From Paenibacillus antarcticus (GTDB lineage Bacteria > Bacillota > Bacilli > Paenibacillales > Paenibacillaceae): a stretch of 64,000 bases of DNA. The translations under genes were made by a program, and so were the position numbers. Below the pieces are notes generated by a model. The model saw nothing but the letters and a program-made list of their open reading frames with translations. It made no database searches and was not told the origin of the DNA. Shown here in pieces: positions 1-9,818 of this stretch; position 1 is the first letter of the stretch; each line of letters begins with the position of its first letter. Where the stretch lies: positions 186,001 through 250,000 of the forward strand of contig NZ_LVJI01000007.1 in the NCBI RefSeq assembly GCF_001637225.1, read 5' to 3'.

Positions 1-18
1 AAAAGGTGGTGTCTCCCT

Positions 19-1305
19 ATGAATAACAAGTTAGATGAATGGTTTCAAATACAAGCACACCAAACGACGATACGTACGGAAGTTATTGCAGGACTCACTT
101 CCTTTATGGCGGCAGCCTACATTATTGCAGTGAATGGCGCGATTCTGAGTACGGTAGGTATGCCCTACGAAGCTGCGACCCTTGCCACAGCAATCACGGC
201 CATCGTCGGTTGCTTGTTCATGGCATTTTGGGCTAAATCGCCCTTGATCCTCATTCCGGGTTTAGGAGATACCTCATTCTTTGTCTTCACGTTAGTATTC
301 TCCATGGGACTTACGTGGCAGCAAGCACTTGCTGCAGTCTTTGTAGCCGGTATCGTATTTACCCTGACTTCGATTAGTAGATGGGCGGACTTTCTATCCC
401 GCTCCATTCCAAAGTCTATGATAAGCGCAATGACTGCAGGGATCGGGCTTTTTATCGCTTTTCTCGGACTCAAGAATGGCGGACTTATTGTGGCAAGTGA
501 AAGTACGTTTGTTGCATTGGCTAATTTCAATGATCCCAAAGCTTTAACTACGCTTCTTACCTTGCTTATCACTTTGCCGCTTTTCTTACGCAATGTGAAA
601 GGGAACTTTCTCATTGCGATCATTGGAGGTACGATCATTGGTGCCTTGCTTGGCATCGTTGACTTTTCCGTTTTGCGTGATTTCAGTTTTTCATTCAGTG
701 GGTATCAAGAGGTATTCTTCGCTTTTGATTTCAGTGCCATAAATACGGTTAATTTCTGGACTGCGGTATTCTCCTTATCCATGATTATTATATTTCAGAA
801 TATGGGTACCCAGCTTGGCATGCTTCCAGATAAATCGAAGTTTCGGAAGTCTTTTCAGGCCAATGCCTTTTCCGTAATAAGTGCTTCATTGTTGGGATGT
901 AGCCCCTCAACCACAGCAGCTGAGACTGCAACAGGTATTGCTGCGGGTGGCAGAACAGGGTTAACCTCCCTGACAACGGGACTTCTGTTTATTCCAGCTA
1001 TGTTTCTCATTCCACTGTTTAAAGTGATTCCTAATAGTGCCATTGCTCCTGTGCTCATTATCGTGGGTTGTCTCATGTTACAAAGTATCAAAGATATAGA
1101 CATGAGTGACTTTACACAAGCTTTCCCAGCCTACTTAATGATCGCAATCATGCCTTTATCCTTTAGTGTCGCTAATGGACTTGCCTTAGGGTTCATTGCT
1201 TATCCGATTGTTAAACTAGCCACTGGACGAAGAAAAGAAATATCGGCTACGATGTACGTGATCGCCTTCTTCTTCTTGCTATACTTTGTACTCGGAGCGA
1301 TATAA
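19..1305 (+). CDS. NCS2-family nucleobase permease (AzgA/PbuG-like)
   Basis: A 428-residue polytopic membrane protein, the usual length for the AzgA/PbuG branch of NCS2 transporters, which bring purine bases into the cell by proton symport. Visible family features are the N-terminal segment TEVIAGLTSFMAAAYIIAVN, about a dozen hydrophobic helices, and near residue 300 a conserved-type stretch ending GIAAGGRTGLTS. Two signatures differ from typical guanine/hypoxanthine permeases: the usual GMGLNAFF-like motif reads GLGDTSFF, and the TTTYIES-like motif reads STTAAETA, so the substrate may differ. AAAGGTGGT lies 8 bases before the ATG. The gene stands alone and ends in a strong terminator. Family call is secure; substrate is not. 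Confidence 0.88.
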   Translation: MNNKLDEWFQIQAHQTTIRTEVIAGLTSFMAAAYIIAVNGAILSTVGMPYEAATLATAITAIVGCLFMAFWAKSPLILIPGLGDTSFFVFTLVFSMGLTWQQALAAVFVAGIVFTLTSISRWADFLSRSIPKSMISAMTAGIGLFIAFLGLKNGGLIVASESTFVALANFNDPKALTTLLTLLITLPLFLRNVKGNFLIAIIGGTIIGALLGIVDFSVLRDFSFSFSGYQEVFFAFDFSAINTVNFWTAVFSLSMIIIFQNMGTQLGMLPDKSKFRKSFQANAFSVISASLLGCSPSTTAAETATGIAAGGRTGLTSLTTGLLFIPAMFLIPLFKVIPNSAIAPVLIIVGCLMLQSIKDIDMSDFTQAFPAYLMIAIMPLSFSVANGLALGFIAYPIVKLATGRRKEISATMYVIAFFFLLYFVLGAI

Positions 1306-1318
1306 AGGTTTCGTCATA

Positions 1319-1356
1319 AAAGCAAAAGACCCCATTCAAGGGGTCTTTTGCTTTGC
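1319..1356 (+). terminator. Intrinsic terminator after the permease
   Basis: Perfect 13-bp stem (1321-1333 with 1340-1352) containing GACCCC/GGGGTC, a 6-base loop, and a T-rich 3' flank. Confidence 0.85.
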
Positions 1357-1441
1357 TCTATATGAATCTGAATCGTGCCCCAACAAATCCACACTCTCAT
1401 TACTTTGAGATTAATCACCAAGCCAGCGGGTTGAATGAAGG

Positions 1442-3430
1442 TTATTTGTTTAACAGCATGATAGAGGCATCATTAATATCGTATAGCTTGCCCTTATTGC
1501 TATTTACAAGTTGAATAATTTGCTTGTAGGCTAATCCGCTTGTTGGTGCGATTGCATCAAGAATAACCTTATTTGTTGTAAGCTCTGCAATCATTTGTTC
1601 AAGAAAAAATCCAGCTTTTCCTTGTGAGGTACCTTTATCGTGAACAGGCGCGTCCGTTATAAATATGATTCTTTTGGAATTCTTGCTACCAGACAACTTA
1701 TTAACTGCCATATGAATGGCTTCTAGTCCGGATTCTTCCACGTCTACTCCGCCACTAGCCACCAACTTATCTAAATTAGTCTTTAATACATTTTTATTGT
1801 TTGTGAATGAGAAAAATTCTAAATCTTTATGATACCGATCCACATAATTAATATCTCGATAAGCCACAATAGCAAATTTTGATCCGGACGGGACGGAATC
1901 CACGAATTTTTTAACCGTTTCTTTTATATAACCAATGATCTCTCCCATACTACCCGTAGTATCAATTACGAATACGATGTCAGTGGGAGCGGTAATACTA
2001 TTCGATATTTTTTCTAAAATAGGCGAAGAGCTGGACAGATCGGATTTCGCTTCTTTCTCGCCTTCAGCAGTTGTAGGGATAGTTGGTTCTTTTTGAAAAA
2101 CAACAACTGAATTAGAAGCAAGGTTCCACTCTACTATTCCACCAAGTGCCTCGCTAACAAATCGAATCGGAACCATCGTACTTCCATTAATTAATTGCGG
2201 AGCTGCACTCAAGGTAATAGGAACACCGTTCACGTAAGCGATCTTGGAGCCCATCGTTAATATAATGGTTTTTCCTTCTCTTGTTGCAGTCACCATTTGG
2301 GTGGAGTTGTTCCATTTTACGGTTGCCCCTAAAGATTGGAAAATCGCCCGGAACGGAACGAGTATATTTCCACCTACATTTACAGGTGCTTGCGCATAAG
2401 TCTGCTTGTGTCCTTCAATATACACTTGAATATGTTGAGGTTCATTGTTAATCGGAACAAACAGAGGAATTGAAGCTGCCAAGCCACCTGATTGATTCAC
2501 TGTTTTCAAATAAAAATAGTATCCTCCTGAAGGCAGGCCGAGCTTACTTAGAGAATAGGTTAAAGATTCGCCCGGTTTAATGCGGATTCGTCTAACGACT
2601 TCCCCATTTGCGTTTTTGACCATAATATAGGAGGTATAGGTCGGCTGTAAGGCCGCAGATGTAATATTAACAATGAACGTTTGATTGATATTCAACGTAA
2701 TATGGCCAGGGTAGCTTTCCCCCTCAGGCACTTGAAATTCCGATTCAACCTCTTTACCTGGCGTTATAGCTCCACCTGATGAGGGACTTTCTGTTGTTTC
2801 ACCGGCGGATGCTTGGGTACCGGCAATAGAAGTAACCGGAAAATAAAAGTACATTTTCGAATTAGCACCCGGTGCCGAGCGCTTTTCTGATATCGTGATG
2901 GAATTGTTCGTATAATTAAAAGTGAACTCAGAGGCACGAACTTTCGTTCCGTCTATGTATAAACTGACATTCTTGCTCGAACTCAAAAGATAATTGGTAG
3001 TTAATTTAAAAACACGTGTTGAGCCATCCCCCTCAGGAAGGGCATTTCCAATTTGGGATTTGCCTGAAATCCCTTCTCCCCATTCAAACGTTGGGATTAT
3101 TAAATATTTAATAGAAATCTCTGCCCCACTGTCGGGAGCTTTATTCATTGTTATGGCGTTGCTTTCATAATCAACCGTATACTTCTTAGCATCGATTTCT
3201 ATTTGATTGATATACAAACGAAGATTGGTATTACTGGATGTAATTTTATTGTCAGTCGTAAATTTAAAAACACGTGCTTGTCCATCCCCATCATCGAGGA
3301 GATTCACAAGGTACTCGCCTTCTCTAAATTCATGCAAGCCATTAGCGCTTGCATTTCCTGCCCACAATTCCAAGCTCCCGGCAAGCATGATAAAAATCAT
3401 GAACAACAGGATCCCTTTTCTATGCTTCAT
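1442..3430 (-). CDS. Secreted copper-amine-oxidase-N / von Willebrand A domain protein
   Basis: A 662-residue exported protein with an N-terminal signal peptide (about residues 1-29). Two homologous beta-rich repeats follow (about 33-105 and 110-190, each with a GDG-x2-RVFK-x-TT start), then a linker, a copper amine oxidase N-terminal type domain (about 335-445, with the paired segments ILVPFRAIFQSLGATVKW and MVPIRFVSEALGGIVEW), and a C-terminal von Willebrand A domain (about 475-662) with an intact DTTGSMG metal-site motif. In Bacillales such CuAO-N modules are surface or peptidoglycan associated, and vWA domains bind protein ligands through a metal ion. No SLH or LPXTG anchor is present. 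GGAG lies 12 bases upstream of the ATG. The role of the whole protein is unknown. Confidence 0.75.
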   Translation of the reverse strand: MKHRKGILLFMIFIMLAGSLELWAGNASANGLHEFREGEYLVNLLDDGDGQARVFKFTTDNKITSSNTNLRLYINQIEIDAKKYTVDYESNAITMNKAPDSGAEISIKYLIIPTFEWGEGISGKSQIGNALPEGDGSTRVFKLTTNYLLSSSKNVSLYIDGTKVRASEFTFNYTNNSITISEKRSAPGANSKMYFYFPVTSIAGTQASAGETTESPSSGGAITPGKEVESEFQVPEGESYPGHITLNINQTFIVNITSAALQPTYTSYIMVKNANGEVVRRIRIKPGESLTYSLSKLGLPSGGYYFYLKTVNQSGGLAASIPLFVPINNEPQHIQVYIEGHKQTYAQAPVNVGGNILVPFRAIFQSLGATVKWNNSTQMVTATREGKTIILTMGSKIAYVNGVPITLSAAPQLINGSTMVPIRFVSEALGGIVEWNLASNSVVVFQKEPTIPTTAEGEKEAKSDLSSSSPILEKISNSITAPTDIVFVIDTTGSMGEIIGYIKETVKKFVDSVPSGSKFAIVAYRDINYVDRYHKDLEFFSFTNNKNVLKTNLDKLVASGGVDVEESGLEAIHMAVNKLSGSKNSKRIIFITDAPVHDKGTSQGKAGFFLEQMIAELTTNKVILDAIAPTSGLAYKQIIQLVNSNKGKLYDINDASIMLLNK

Positions 3431-3663
3431 ATTCTTCTATCACTCCATTTACGTAATTCATGGTTGGTCTATTATCTGCAACCTATTTCTGTGCGTGGAA
3501 AGGGTAGCCGACAACTCACTTTACCATACATATCAGTACGCTTATAGTTAAATATTACCTTTTATATGTAATGCATGTCGACTGAAACATCGATTACTTA
3601 TAATGATTACCTTAGGTGGTGGGTTGCTCGTTAGCACATTTCTTAATTCGCCATTAACATGTA
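3431..3663. other. Intergenic region with no gene seen
   Basis: Holds the 5' flank of the vWA protein gene. Short plus-strand ORFs here are antisense or flank shadows without ribosome sites. I see no clear promoter or operator. Confidence 0.4.
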
Positions 3664-3690
3664 GAAAGGGCATCCTTTTGGTTGCCCTTC
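3664..3690 (-). terminator. Terminator of the gldA-dhaK operon
   Basis: Read on the minus strand: AAGGGCA, a 10-base loop, TGCCCTT, then a T-rich tail, 34 bases after the dihydroxyacetone kinase stop. Confidence 0.6.
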
Positions 3691-3723
3691 ATTTAGAAAT
3701 ATTCATTATTAGGTGCCTAAATT

Positions 3724-5484
3724 TCACTTTAATACTTTTGAAAGCTCTGTAAAAATAACCCCCAACGCATACGCTCCTGCATCAGGATAACCAATACTTC
3801 TCTCACCAGCGGTGCCGGCCCTACCCATTCGAGCCACAATCGCCTCTGTTTGCTTAGCACCTTCTACAGCAGCATTCGCTGCCTTCGTTGATGCTACCTT
3901 GATATCATCACCCTCAAGGGCACTCTTTGCCCAAGACTCAGCATAAGGAGCAAGCGAATCAATCAACGTTTTGTCTCCCACAACAGCGCCCCTGCCAAAT
4001 GCTCTCTCTCCTGTGTCTTGTATTCCTTTAACGATAGCTCCCATCATCTGGGCTACCTCGCCAATGGATAACTCTTGTTTATTCCCAACATTCTTACTGG
4101 CTGCTCGAAATGCGGATCCCCAGATTGGGCCCGATGCACCTCCACAGTGCTCCATAATAATGAGAGAACAGGCGTCTAGGAAACTTCCTATATCCTTCGT
4201 ATGGTTCGTGATCATGTCATGCCATTCTGTTTTCAACTGCTTGAATCCCTTCGCTACACTCATACCAAAGTCTCCGTCACCCGCATGAGCATCTAACTCA
4301 CAGAATGGAATTTCATTCTCAATAATGATTTCACTCATTATATCGATGAGATACATGACATTATTCAAGGAGAATTTATCATCTACAATCGTTGCAAAAT
4401 CTTCATTCGTCTCACAACTAAAGGATACAGACGTTTTCACATCTTCATCCAAGACAACTTCAGTGTAATTCACTTGCTCAAAAACTCCACGAACAACGAA
4501 AGCTGGCGTATCACATTCTTCAGCCAATAACCCTTTTAATTGTTCGTCTAGCTTCATAATCGAGACAGACGCCCCGGCCATATCTATACTTGTCATGTAA
4601 TTTCCAACAAACACTTTGTAGACCATCATATTTCTAGAAGATAATTCACGGATTACGGCGTTATTCAATACATATAATTCTTGTAGTGGCGTGCCTCCAA
4701 AACCATTAATCAATACGGCAACTTCCTGCTCAGCCTCACGATCTACCTTCAAATGTTCCAATAAGGCGCTCACCATTCTCTGTGCCAATTCATCGGCGGA
4801 GGCTATCGCTTCTTTACGAATCCCCGGTTCCCCATGAATACCTACTCCGTACTCCATCTCATTGTCTTCAAGGGTAAACGTTGGTGATCCCTTGGCAGGA
4901 ACCGTACAAGAGGTGAACGCGAATCCTATACTTTTCGTATGATCTATCGCTTTTTGAGCCACTTCCTTCACTTCTCTTAACGTCTTACCTTGTTCAGCAG
5001 CTGCACCGGCTATCTTGTGAACCAGAACCGTACCTGCAACGCCTCTTTTTCCAACGGTATAAAGACTATCTTCAACCGCAATATCATCATCCACTTTAAC
5101 GAAATCCACTTCAATGCCATCTTCACTTGCAAGGTGAGCCGCATTCTTGAAATTCATGATATCACCGCTATAATTCTTGATGATTAATAATGTCCCTTTA
5201 TTGGAACCCGTGGATCGAATCGCTTGGTATACTTGGATCTGTGAAGGGGAAGCAAATACATCACCACAGACCGCTACGTCAAGCATCCCTTTTCCAATAA
5301 ATCCAGCATGTGCAGGTTCATGCCCGCTCCCACCACCGCTGATCAATGTTACTTTTTCTTTGTTCATTTCCTTCTTCTGAATGATCTTGTACTTACTATT
5401 AAACGTTAAGTTGGGATGTGCTAGAACTAAGCCATTACACATCTCTCTAACTAGCGTATCTGGCTTATTAATTATTTTTTTCAT
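3724..5484 (-). CDS. dhaK: ATP-dependent dihydroxyacetone kinase (DhaK-DhaL fusion)
   Basis: Phosphorylates dihydroxyacetone to dihydroxyacetone phosphate with ATP. The N-terminal DhaK domain (about residues 1-330) has GGGSGHEPAHAGF and the GIHGEPGI segment (about residue 216), whose histidine binds dihydroxyacetone covalently in this family. The C-terminal DhaL domain (about 365-586) carries the Mg-ATP motif DAHAGDGDFG. The single-chain K-L fusion is the ATP-dependent type, as in Citrobacter, not the phosphotransferase-dependent three-subunit type. An upstream in-frame ATG at 5493 has almost no spacing from AGGA. The ATG at 5484 is 8 bases from AGGA and gives the family start MKKI. It follows gldA with a tiny gap, so glycerol oxidation feeds directly into phosphorylation. 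Confidence 0.93.
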   Translation of the reverse strand: MKKIINKPDTLVREMCNGLVLAHPNLTFNSKYKIIQKKEMNKEKVTLISGGGSGHEPAHAGFIGKGMLDVAVCGDVFASPSQIQVYQAIRSTGSNKGTLLIIKNYSGDIMNFKNAAHLASEDGIEVDFVKVDDDIAVEDSLYTVGKRGVAGTVLVHKIAGAAAEQGKTLREVKEVAQKAIDHTKSIGFAFTSCTVPAKGSPTFTLEDNEMEYGVGIHGEPGIRKEAIASADELAQRMVSALLEHLKVDREAEQEVAVLINGFGGTPLQELYVLNNAVIRELSSRNMMVYKVFVGNYMTSIDMAGASVSIMKLDEQLKGLLAEECDTPAFVVRGVFEQVNYTEVVLDEDVKTSVSFSCETNEDFATIVDDKFSLNNVMYLIDIMSEIIIENEIPFCELDAHAGDGDFGMSVAKGFKQLKTEWHDMITNHTKDIGSFLDACSLIIMEHCGGASGPIWGSAFRAASKNVGNKQELSIGEVAQMMGAIVKGIQDTGERAFGRGAVVGDKTLIDSLAPYAESWAKSALEGDDIKVASTKAANAAVEGAKQTEAIVARMGRAGTAGERSIGYPDAGAYALGVIFTELSKVLK

Positions 5485-5494
5485 GTGATTCATC

Positions 5495-6622
5495 CTAACG
5501 TAATTTATATTGTCGACCGAGTTGATCGGCTACCGTAATCGCTGCTGCCACCGCTTCTTCTGTGATTGGAAATGGCATCGAATGAATTGATTCTTGTGGA
5601 AGACAGGCTTTGCGAGCTACACTTAACACCTCTTCATATGAAAAGCTATCTACCCCTATGTCTGCGAGGCAGACGGGTAGACCCACCGCGGTACAGAATG
5701 CTAACACATCGTTCAATTCATCTTGATCTGCATTTTCCAGAACCAATTGTGCTATCGTACTGAAGGCTACCTTTTCACCATGATAATAATGATGCGTCCC
5801 TTCTAATGAAGTTAAGCCATTATGAATGGCATGCGCAGCGGCTAGACCTCCACTTTCAAACCCAAGTCCAGATAAGAGGATGTTAGCTTCAATAATATTC
5901 TCTAGTGCAGGCGTGACTAAATTACAATCACAAGCGAGCTTTGCCTGAACACCATCTTTCAACAATGTTTCGTAACAGAACTTAGCAAGTGCTAGTGCCG
6001 TATTGGTGCCTTTAGCATCACCACATATTCCTTCATTAACCCCACATGGTAATCCTGCATTTACGTTAGCATAAGATCTCGAGGTTGCTCTAGCTTCGAA
6101 ATAAGTAGAGAGTGCATCCCCCATACCCGATACAAGAAATCTTGTAGGCGCATTAGCAATAATCGTCGTATCAATCATGACCACACTAGGGCTTTGTTTG
6201 AAATACGCATAGTCATCAAACTGCCCATCCGGTGTATAGATAACAGCAGAGTGACTTGTTGGTGCATCGGTGGCTGCAATCGTTGGTACAATAATTAATG
6301 CGACACCTTCTGCTACGCACTTCGCTGTATCAATAGCCTTTCCTCCACCTAATCCAATCGTACAAGAACAGGCATGTTCTTTAGCCAATGCTTGCAATCT
6401 TTTCACTTCTTCGCGTGTGCACTCCCCGTGGAAGTTACTTTCGATCAGTGAGATATTAAATGTATTTATAGTAGACTCCAGTTTAACTCTTACCCGATTC
6501 ACATCATCTGGATGAGCAATGAGTAGTGCCGAATCCCCGAATGTCTTGACGAAATACCCTAAGTTTAAGAGTTCATCTTCTCCTTGAACATACTTCGTTG
6601 GACTAATAAATGCTTTTCTCAT
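5495..6622 (-). CDS. gldA: Glycerol dehydrogenase, iron/zinc-dependent type
   Basis: NAD-linked oxidation of glycerol to dihydroxyacetone. The 375-residue product has the GldA fold: the NAD-binding GLGGGKAIDTAK segment (near 95) and three metal-site regions, GMGDALSTYFEARA (Asp near 171), AAHAIHNG (His near 260) and HYYHGEKVAF (His near 280). The ORF opens with TTG immediately followed by ATG; the ATG at 6622 lies 8 bases after AGGAGG and is preferred. It is first in a two-gene operon with dhaK, forming an oxygen-independent glycerol or dihydroxyacetone assimilation route. No regulator is encoded next to it, and I could not identify a clear operator in the 190-base upstream gap. Confidence 0.93.
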   Translation of the reverse strand: MRKAFISPTKYVQGEDELLNLGYFVKTFGDSALLIAHPDDVNRVRVKLESTINTFNISLIESNFHGECTREEVKRLQALAKEHACSCTIGLGGGKAIDTAKCVAEGVALIIVPTIAATDAPTSHSAVIYTPDGQFDDYAYFKQSPSVVMIDTTIIANAPTRFLVSGMGDALSTYFEARATSRSYANVNAGLPCGVNEGICGDAKGTNTALALAKFCYETLLKDGVQAKLACDCNLVTPALENIIEANILLSGLGFESGGLAAAHAIHNGLTSLEGTHHYYHGEKVAFSTIAQLVLENADQDELNDVLAFCTAVGLPVCLADIGVDSFSYEEVLSVARKACLPQESIHSMPFPITEEAVAAAITVADQLGRQYKLR

Positions 6623-6813
6623 CAACTATTCCTCCTATATCATCCTATGAATCTTGTAGCGCGGGTAGTTATCACGGATCTGTCCCTACCTATATACCCA
6701 TTTCGAGCATCAGGATATGCAACCCATCCGTTTATTAGTCTATTCTTCCGTTCAAAATTGTATTCTTATATAGGGAGCCGAACCTCTCGTATAGACCTTC
6801 TTAACTGAATAAC

Positions 6814-7704
6814 TCATGTAGTCCTCTCCTTCAGTTGGTAACTCACAAATGCTAACTTCCTACCGTCAGGCGACCACGAATTGACATTAAGCGTTCCCTG
6901 ACCACCAAACAGTTGAACGAGTGTACGAAATTCACCGCCTGAACTAGACATGACTCGAATTTCAACGTTTTTGTTAGGTGGATGATCTTCTGGATCTACA
7001 TCCCCTGTTTGGTATGAAATATACGCAACCGACTCACCATCAGGTGACACATGCGGGAACCAGTTATTACTGTCATCAATGGTCATCTGCATAGGTTCAC
7101 TCCCATCGGCGTTCATTCGCCACACATGCATAAATCCTGTTCTAACAGAGTTGAACCAAATATATTTTCCGTCAGGCGAGTATTCTGGGCCATCATCTAA
7201 TCCCGGGGAATCTGTCAATTGAACTTCCACCCCACCGTCCACCGCAATGGTGTAGATATCATACTGACCGTTACGTTCGGCACAATAGGATAGTGTCCTA
7301 CCGTCAGGTGACCAACCGTGAAGATAACTTGGTGCCATAGGTGTAATTAGTCTAGGATTACCACCTTCCATAGGAAAGATATATATCCGGGACTGCCCGT
7401 CCTCTTGCGTGTGATGGCTTACCGCAATATGCGAATTATCGGGAGACAACACATGGTCATTATTACAGTGATTCACATAGTCGGAGTCGATAACAATGAC
7501 TTCACTCGTCTCCATATTGAAGGAATAGATGCGACCCAGACTGTTGTAAATAAGTCTCCTCCCATCCATAGTCCAATTTGGGGCCTCAATAAGGGAATCA
7601 AATTGAGCCAGAACGATACGTTTACCTGTTTGCACATCCACAGTTTCAAGGAAGCTAATGACATTTCGATCTTCTATCTTGCTCATTTCCTTCAAAGTAT
7701 TCAC
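6814..7704 (-). CDS. TolB/WD40-like beta-propeller protein (PD40 repeats)
   Basis: A 296-residue protein with repeated propeller blades, recognised by recurring SPDGR/K segments: [40 protein letters not shown] and [10 protein letters not shown]. These match PD40 repeats of the TolB C-terminal fold. There is no signal peptide or membrane segment, so it is probably cytoplasmic, unlike TolB itself. The start is GTG at 7704, 8 bases after AGAAGGAG; an ATG seven codons later lacks such a site. Related stand-alone propellers are often annotated as oligogalacturonide-lyase-like or S9-peptidase-like N-terminal domains, but no hydrolase domain follows here, so I assign only a scaffold or binding role. 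It ends about 190 bases upstream of gldA and may share regulation. Confidence 0.7.
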   Translation of the reverse strand: MNTLKEMSKIEDRNVISFLETVDVQTGKRIVLAQFDSLIEAPNWTMDGRRLIYNSLGRIYSFNMETSEVIVIDSDYVNHCNNDHVLSPDNSHIAVSHHTQEDGQSRIYIFPMEGGNPRLITPMAPSYLHGWSPDGRTLSYCAERNGQYDIYTIAVDGGVEVQLTDSPGLDDGPEYSPDGKYIWFNSVRTGFMHVWRMNADGSEPMQMTIDDSNNWFPHVSPDGESVAYISYQTGDVDPEDHPPNKNVEIRVMSSSGGEFRTLVQLFGGQGTLNVNSWSPDGRKLAFVSYQLKERTT

Positions 7705-7985
7705 AGTATGTTCTCCTTCTTGTAATTATCGAGGATAAGTTTATTTGACGTGCTATATTTTAAATCTTCTATACTACTTGCCTTAACCCTTTACCTTATG
7801 CCAAATTAACACAAAACCTTACATCAAACTGCGATAAACGGCATCCATGTCAATAAAATCTTCGTTTTGCGAAATATTTCGATAATATTCTCAAAATAAG
7901 ACTTAAAAATAGAGGATTTTAAAGGAATATGTTGAAACCCCTAAAGTGGAAGAGAGTTGATCAGGCTCATAATGGGAGGCGCAAT

Positions 7986-9776
7986 ATGCTACAAAGAAAT
8001 AAAGACAGTAAGACCTCTGTTAGAGGAAGCCGTTCAGATGAACCTGAGCCTATAAATAAACGTACCTTCAGCCCTCTGTTGGCTTCCGCAAAAATAGCCG
8101 GAATCTACTTTATCATAGGGTGTGTGTGGATACTGTTAACGGATAGAGTCGTGTCCATATTCACGCACAATACTGAATTGATCAAGCTCATTAAGATGAT
8201 CATAAGTTGGTTGTTTGTCTTTATGACGGCTGTACTCATCTTCGGTCTAATTCTAGGGACGCTCAAGCGTATCAAAAAGATCGAACGGAAGCTGAAGATC
8301 GCTTATAAGGAACGAGTTTCCTCCCATGATAATCTCGAGTCTATGTACGAGCAAATCACAGTTACCGAGGAGGAACTCAGAGAGCAATATGATCAACTGG
8401 TTGAGAATCAACGCAAGCTTACCGAAAGTGAAGAGAAGATGCATCATCTAGCCTATCATGATGTATTGACTGGCTTACCCAACAAGTTGGCCTTATTCGA
8501 GAATGGTGACGCTACAATACGTTCAGACTCAAATACTGCTTCAGCCTTGATGTTTGTGGATATCGATAATTTCAAATACATCAATGATACGATGGGCCAC
8601 GAATTCGGTGACCGTCTAATTGTTAAGGCAAGCGAAAGGCTCATCTCCATTGTGGAACATAGCGGTGAAATCTATCGGTTTGGCGGCGATGAATTCATTA
8701 TTCTTTTACATCCCATGGAGAACAAAGAACATATACACGAGATTACAGCCCGCATTCTTGCAGGATTCAAGAAAGCAGTTGAGATGGAAAGTAGTATGCT
8801 ACATATCAGCATCAGTATCGGAATAAGCATTTACCCAGAGCATGGCAATAATATTATGGAGTTGGTTAAGCGTGCAGACATTGCTATGTATAAGGCGAAA
8901 GAAGCTGGTAAGGATAAATTCGTTATATTTGATTTTCCCTTAAATGATATCTTCGTGGAAAGAATGAACATTGGGAAGCAGTTATATACGGCTATGGAAC
9001 AAAATGAATTTGAACTCTTTTATCAGCCACAGGTGGATCTGACACAGAACAAAGTAATCGGTCTAGAAGCACTATTACGCTGGAATAGCCCAGAACTTGG
9101 CGTTGTCTCTCCACTTAAATTCATTAAGGTAGCCGAGGACTCACATCTCATTATTCCTTTAGGGGCCTGGGTTGTACGCACAGCCTGTGCATATCTAAAG
9201 GGTCTTCATGATCAGGGATTTGAACATCTAATGATGTCTGTCAATATTTCGATGTTACAGCTACTGCAAACTGACTTTAATGAAATGATTATGAATACAC
9301 TGAACGATTGTGGCCTGGAGCCACAATATCTAGAGCTCGAAATAACGGAGAGTGTTCTCGTTGAATCCTATGATCATGTGATCGTTAAGCTGAATGAACT
9401 ACGAGAACAGGATATCAAGATTGCACTGGATGATTTCGGAACGGGTTATTCTTCTTTAAGTTACTTAACCCATTTGCCAATCTCTACTTTGAAGATAGAC
9501 AAGTCCTTTATTGATTCCATCTCTACGGGAACAAATCAAGCAGCATTGGTAGAGCAAATAATCATGATTGGCAAAAGAATGAACATGTGTGTCATTGCAG
9601 AGGGCGTGGAGCAATCGGTACAATTGACGTACTTGCAGGAGCAGGGCTGTGATCGGATTCAGGGCTATCTATATAGCCGACCACAATCAGCACTGGCCAC
9701 AGAACAGCTACTGACCCAATGGGAGAATACTGGAATCGGTATACCAATAGAAGAAGACCTCAGGACAACTAGATAG
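7986..9776 (+). CDS. Membrane GGDEF-EAL cyclic-di-GMP protein (paralogue 1)
   Basis: A 596-residue protein with two transmembrane helices (about 35-53 and 70-92) enclosing a short external loop, a coiled-coil linker (about 95-150), a GGDEF domain (about 155-315) and an EAL domain (about 325-585). The cyclase motif GGDEF is intact. The EAL domain has EALLRW, ALDDFGTGYSS, KIDKSF and AEGVE, so both activities look possible. There is no RxxD inhibitory site before GGDEF. The longer ORF start (7929) is poorly spaced, whereas the ATG at 7986 follows GGGAGG by 6 bases and matches the start of the paralogue at 13056. It probably forms an operon with the GGDEF gene 42 bases downstream. Confidence 0.9.
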   Translation: MLQRNKDSKTSVRGSRSDEPEPINKRTFSPLLASAKIAGIYFIIGCVWILLTDRVVSIFTHNTELIKLIKMIISWLFVFMTAVLIFGLILGTLKRIKKIERKLKIAYKERVSSHDNLESMYEQITVTEEELREQYDQLVENQRKLTESEEKMHHLAYHDVLTGLPNKLALFENGDATIRSDSNTASALMFVDIDNFKYINDTMGHEFGDRLIVKASERLISIVEHSGEIYRFGGDEFIILLHPMENKEHIHEITARILAGFKKAVEMESSMLHISISIGISIYPEHGNNIMELVKRADIAMYKAKEAGKDKFVIFDFPLNDIFVERMNIGKQLYTAMEQNEFELFYQPQVDLTQNKVIGLEALLRWNSPELGVVSPLKFIKVAEDSHLIIPLGAWVVRTACAYLKGLHDQGFEHLMMSVNISMLQLLQTDFNEMIMNTLNDCGLEPQYLELEITESVLVESYDHVIVKLNELREQDIKIALDDFGTGYSSLSYLTHLPISTLKIDKSFIDSISTGTNQAALVEQIIMIGKRMNMCVIAEGVEQSVQLTYLQEQGCDRIQGYLYSRPQSALATEQLLTQWENTGIGIPIEEDLRTTR

Positions 9777-9818
9777 AAATACAATGACTTACTAATCTGG
9801 ATAAGAAGGTGTACCTAA

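Noticed and set aside
165..656. 163-codon minus-strand frame inside the permease gene
   Set aside because: Antisense shadow of a strong membrane-protein gene; no ribosome site and no domain-like sequence.
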